A stretch of DNA of 6,711 nt from Anaerolineales bacterium. Lineage in GTDB: Bacteria; Chloroflexota; Anaerolineae; Anaerolineales; E44-bin32. The DNA lies in NCBI GenBank assembly GCA_030642885.1, contig DAOWMX010000124.1, positions 1 to 6,711 on the forward strand, in the 5' to 3' direction. The notes under the pieces were generated by a model. It did no database searches and had not been told where the DNA came from. It saw nothing but the letters and a program-made list of their open reading frames with translations. A program made the translations under genes and the position numbers. This document shows, piece by piece, positions 4,699-6,711 of this stretch (positions are counted from its first letter, which is position 1; each line of letters begins with the position of its first letter).

Positions 4699-6423
4699 AT
4701 GCCAATAAAGATACTACCGGAAAAAGTCTCATCGGCTATCGCCGCCGGCGAAGTTGTTGAGAGACCTGCGTCTGTCGTGAAGGAGCTGGTGGAGAACTCA
4801 CTCGATGCAGGCGCAAAAAGCATTCAGATAACCACGGAAGAGGGGGGGAAGCTGCTTATCGAAGTAGTCGATGATGGGTGTGGAATCGCACAGGAAGAGG
4901 CTCTGCTTGCGGTTGCGAGATTTGCGACTTCGAAGCTGCAAACTGCGCAGGACCTTTTTGCAATCGACACTTTAGGCTTTAGGGGTGAAGCCTTATCCTC
5001 TATCGCCGCGGTCTCACACCTGGAGATGGTTACCCGCGCGCAAGACGAAGAAATCGGGTCGAAATTAATAGTGGATGGAGGAGAAATTAAGCCGCTTTCA
5101 TCCACTGGATCTCCACCGGGAACTGTGATCTGCATTCGAGACCTTTTTTATAATATTCCAGCCCGAAGAAAATTCTTGAAAACAGAAAACACCGAGCGCC
5201 GTTGGATCACCCGCTTCGTCAGCCGCTATGCCCTAGCCTATCCAGATGTTCGTTTCAAGCTGCAACAGGAAGGACGGACTCTTCTCCAAACATCGGGAAA
5301 TGGCAACCAGCGTGAGGTTCTCACGGAAGTCTTTGGCCTGGAAACCGCACGTCAAATGATCGCCATTCAGCCTGCTCCGGGCGCCGAGTTATCGGTCTCC
5401 GGTTTTGTAAGCCCACCCGAGTTAAATCGCAGCAACCGCCGCGAACTGACCTTCTTCGTGAACGGTCGGTGGGTTCAGGACTCAAGCCTATCAGCGGCAG
5501 TGCTCCAGGCATATCACACGCTCTTGATGGTTGGGCGATACCCCATCGCGGTGATCTTCCTACAAATCCCTCCCGAGCAAGTGGATGTGAATGTCCACCC
5601 GACGAAATCTGAAATCCGCTTCAGGGAGTCAGACCGAGTATTCGCGGTGCTCCAGAGGGCGATCCGGGCGACTCTGATGGGGCATACTTCTGCCCCGGGT
5701 GTAGATTTTCATACGACGTGGTCTCAGGCTGATCGATCTAGCAGCTCTGGTGTAATTAGCACCGATTGGGGATTCGCTGGGGAAGCATCTTTTGACCCTT
5801 CAGCATCCCGTCCCCGTTCTCTTCAGGGAGTGCTTCCCTCCGGCACAATACCTCTGCTTCGCGCTGTCGGGCAGATCGGGGCAGCCTATCTCGTCGCTGA
5901 AGGTCCGGATGGGCTCTATCTGGTCGATCAGCACGCTGCACATGAGCGAATCCTATTTGAAAAAATGATGGCGGCGAGAGATGCTGGCGCGTTGGAATCT
6001 CAGAATCTGCTCGAAGCGCAGACGATCGAGTTCTCACACTCTGAAGCTATCCTGCTGCAGGAGAATCTGGAGGCTTTAAAGGAATTGGGCTTTGTCATCG
6101 AGCCCTTTGGTGAGCGATCCTTCCGGCTGCGTGCAATCCCATCCATCGTTACCGGGAAGGATCCGGCGTTCGCCCTGCGATCTGTGGTTGAAGAATTTGA
6201 GGAGAATGAAGAGCCGTTGGCAGATGCGCTTGAAGCCCGGCTTGCAGCTCGGATATGTAAGCGTATCGCCATAAAAGCCGGTCAGGTATTGTCTGTTGAT
6301 GAGCAGCGGCGGCTGCTCAGGGATCTGGAGTCATGTTCAATGCCGCGAACATGTCCTCATGGACGGCCAACGATGATCCATCTATCTGTCGACGCATTGG
6401 AGAGGCAGTTCGGTCGCCGCTAG
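4699..6423 (+). CDS. mutL: DNA mismatch repair protein MutL, with endonuclease motif
   Basis: A 574-residue MutL, which links MutS mismatch recognition to strand removal. The N-terminal GHKL ATPase (about 1-330) shows KELVENSLDAGA (E29, N33), VDDGCGI (57-63), ATSKL (76-80), the lid TLGFRGEAL (91-99) and DVNVHPTKSEIRF (296-308). A poorly conserved, serine-rich linker spans about 330-385. The C-terminal dimerisation domain carries DQHAAHERILFE (410-421), which fits the DQHA-x2-E-x4-E metal-binding endonuclease motif, and CPHGRP (552-557). This MutL should therefore nick DNA itself, as in bacteria lacking MutH. The start is taken at the ATG because the family begins with MPIKILPEKV; the frame stays open to a GTG at 4663, which would add 12 unfamiliar residues. 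No mutS is in the window. Its stop shares CTAG with the opposing kinase gene. Confidence 0.96.
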   Translation: MPIKILPEKVSSAIAAGEVVERPASVVKELVENSLDAGAKSIQITTEEGGKLLIEVVDDGCGIAQEEALLAVARFATSKLQTAQDLFAIDTLGFRGEALSSIAAVSHLEMVTRAQDEEIGSKLIVDGGEIKPLSSTGSPPGTVICIRDLFYNIPARRKFLKTENTERRWITRFVSRYALAYPDVRFKLQQEGRTLLQTSGNGNQREVLTEVFGLETARQMIAIQPAPGAELSVSGFVSPPELNRSNRRELTFFVNGRWVQDSSLSAAVLQAYHTLLMVGRYPIAVIFLQIPPEQVDVNVHPTKSEIRFRESDRVFAVLQRAIRATLMGHTSAPGVDFHTTWSQADRSSSSGVISTDWGFAGEASFDPSASRPRSLQGVLPSGTIPLLRAVGQIGAAYLVAEGPDGLYLVDQHAAHERILFEKMMAARDAGALESQNLLEAQTIEFSHSEAILLQENLEALKELGFVIEPFGERSFRLRAIPSIVTGKDPAFALRSVVEEFEENEEPLADALEARLAARICKRIAIKAGQVLSVDEQRRLLRDLESCSMPRTCPHGRPTMIHLSVDALERQFGRR

Positions 6424-6711
6424 TGGAGGGTGATGTCCTCAGTCAGACCGAAGGGTAGGATGACCTTAAAGGTTGTGCCCTCACCGACTTTGCTGTCAAC
6501 TTCGATAGTTCCGCCGTGGTTCTGTGCAATCCGTTTGGCGATCGCCAATCCCAATCCCGTTCCACTAATCCGACCTTCCTGATCTGGCACCCGGTAGAAG
6601 CGGTTAAATAGATGGGGGATATTCTCGGCAGGGATGCCTTTTCCGTTATCCGAAACCATCAATATTGCACTGTCATCATCCCGATGCAACGAAATCTGCA
6701 CCCAACCGTCG
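6420..6711 (-). CDS. Sensor histidine kinase, C-terminal ATPase part (cut by window edge)
   Basis: About 97 residues are visible, reading in from the right edge; the frame is still open at 6711, so the GTG at 6699-6701 is not a start. They form the later half of a HATPase_c domain: strand VQISLHRDDDSAILMVSDNG, G1 box DNGKGI, F box LFNRFYRV, G2 box GTGLGLAIAK, and the closing HGGTIEVDSKVGEGTTFKVILP. This is the ATP-binding lid region of a two-component kinase, which phosphorylates its own histidine and passes the phosphate to a response regulator. The N box, the phosphoacceptor histidine and any sensor or membrane segments lie outside the window. The gene ends in TAG, overlapping the mutL stop in a tail-to-tail arrangement, with no terminator between them. 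Confidence 0.92.
   Translation of the reverse strand, partial: DGWVQISLHRDDDSAILMVSDNGKGIPAENIPHLFNRFYRVPDQEGRISGTGLGLAIAKRIAQNHGGTIEVDSKVGEGTTFKVILPFGLTEDITLH

Noticed and set aside
1..6711. Mobile element, phage, defence island or CRISPR array
   Set aside because: No transposase, integrase, direct-repeat array, terminal inverted repeats or defence-protein motifs are visible. All full-length genes are intact housekeeping-type families.

Overview
The window reads as ordinary bacterial chromosome, about half G+C, with no mobile element, CRISPR array, tRNA, rRNA or phage gene that I can recognise. The gene set (YugP-type zinc peptidase beside a Ctp protease, a MutL carrying its own nuclease motif, an IpdA/GctA-like CoA-transferase subunit) and the protein sequences recall Chloroflexota. 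That placement is an impression from sequence style, not a measured assignment.

Layout. Bases 1-227 (minus) are the N-terminus of an MgtE magnesium transporter, cut by the left edge. Bases 228-636 contain no gene. They hold a good sigma-70 promoter reading leftward (-35 at 502-507, -10 at 479-484) and a roughly 245-nt untranslated leader full of nested inverted repeats, followed upstream by spacer with nothing clear. A perfect 13-bp hairpin at 637-671 closes the transcript arriving from the right.

Bases 709-4483 (minus) are five co-directional genes, in transcription order: a HAD phosphatase of the pyrimidine 5'-nucleotidase type, a 75-residue single-span membrane protein, a CoA-transferase subunit A whose GTG start overlaps the previous stop, a secreted or membrane-anchored S41 protease (Ctp), and a YugP-type membrane zinc peptidase. 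The first three are tightly packed. An 87-bp gap with a possible weak promoter precedes the two proteases, which form their own pair. The HAD transcript seems to start at a strong promoter (4640-4669) and to carry a leader of about 150 nt with a terminator-like hairpin.

On the plus strand mutL (4699-6423) diverges from this group. Its predicted -35 overlaps that of the HAD promoter, and its TATAAT lies so close to the ATG that the mRNA would be leaderless or nearly so. mutL converges on the C-terminal end of a sensor histidine kinase (6420-6711, minus, cut by the right edge). The palindrome CTAG supplies the TAG stop codon of both genes.

Functionally this is a mix of housekeeping genes: Mg2+ uptake, envelope proteolysis, nucleotide or phosphate-ester hydrolysis, acyl-CoA chemistry, mismatch repair and signalling. 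I found no clearly new multi-gene system. The points most worth checking are regulatory: the mgtE leader, the HAD leader hairpin, and the shared divergent promoter region with an apparently leaderless mutL.
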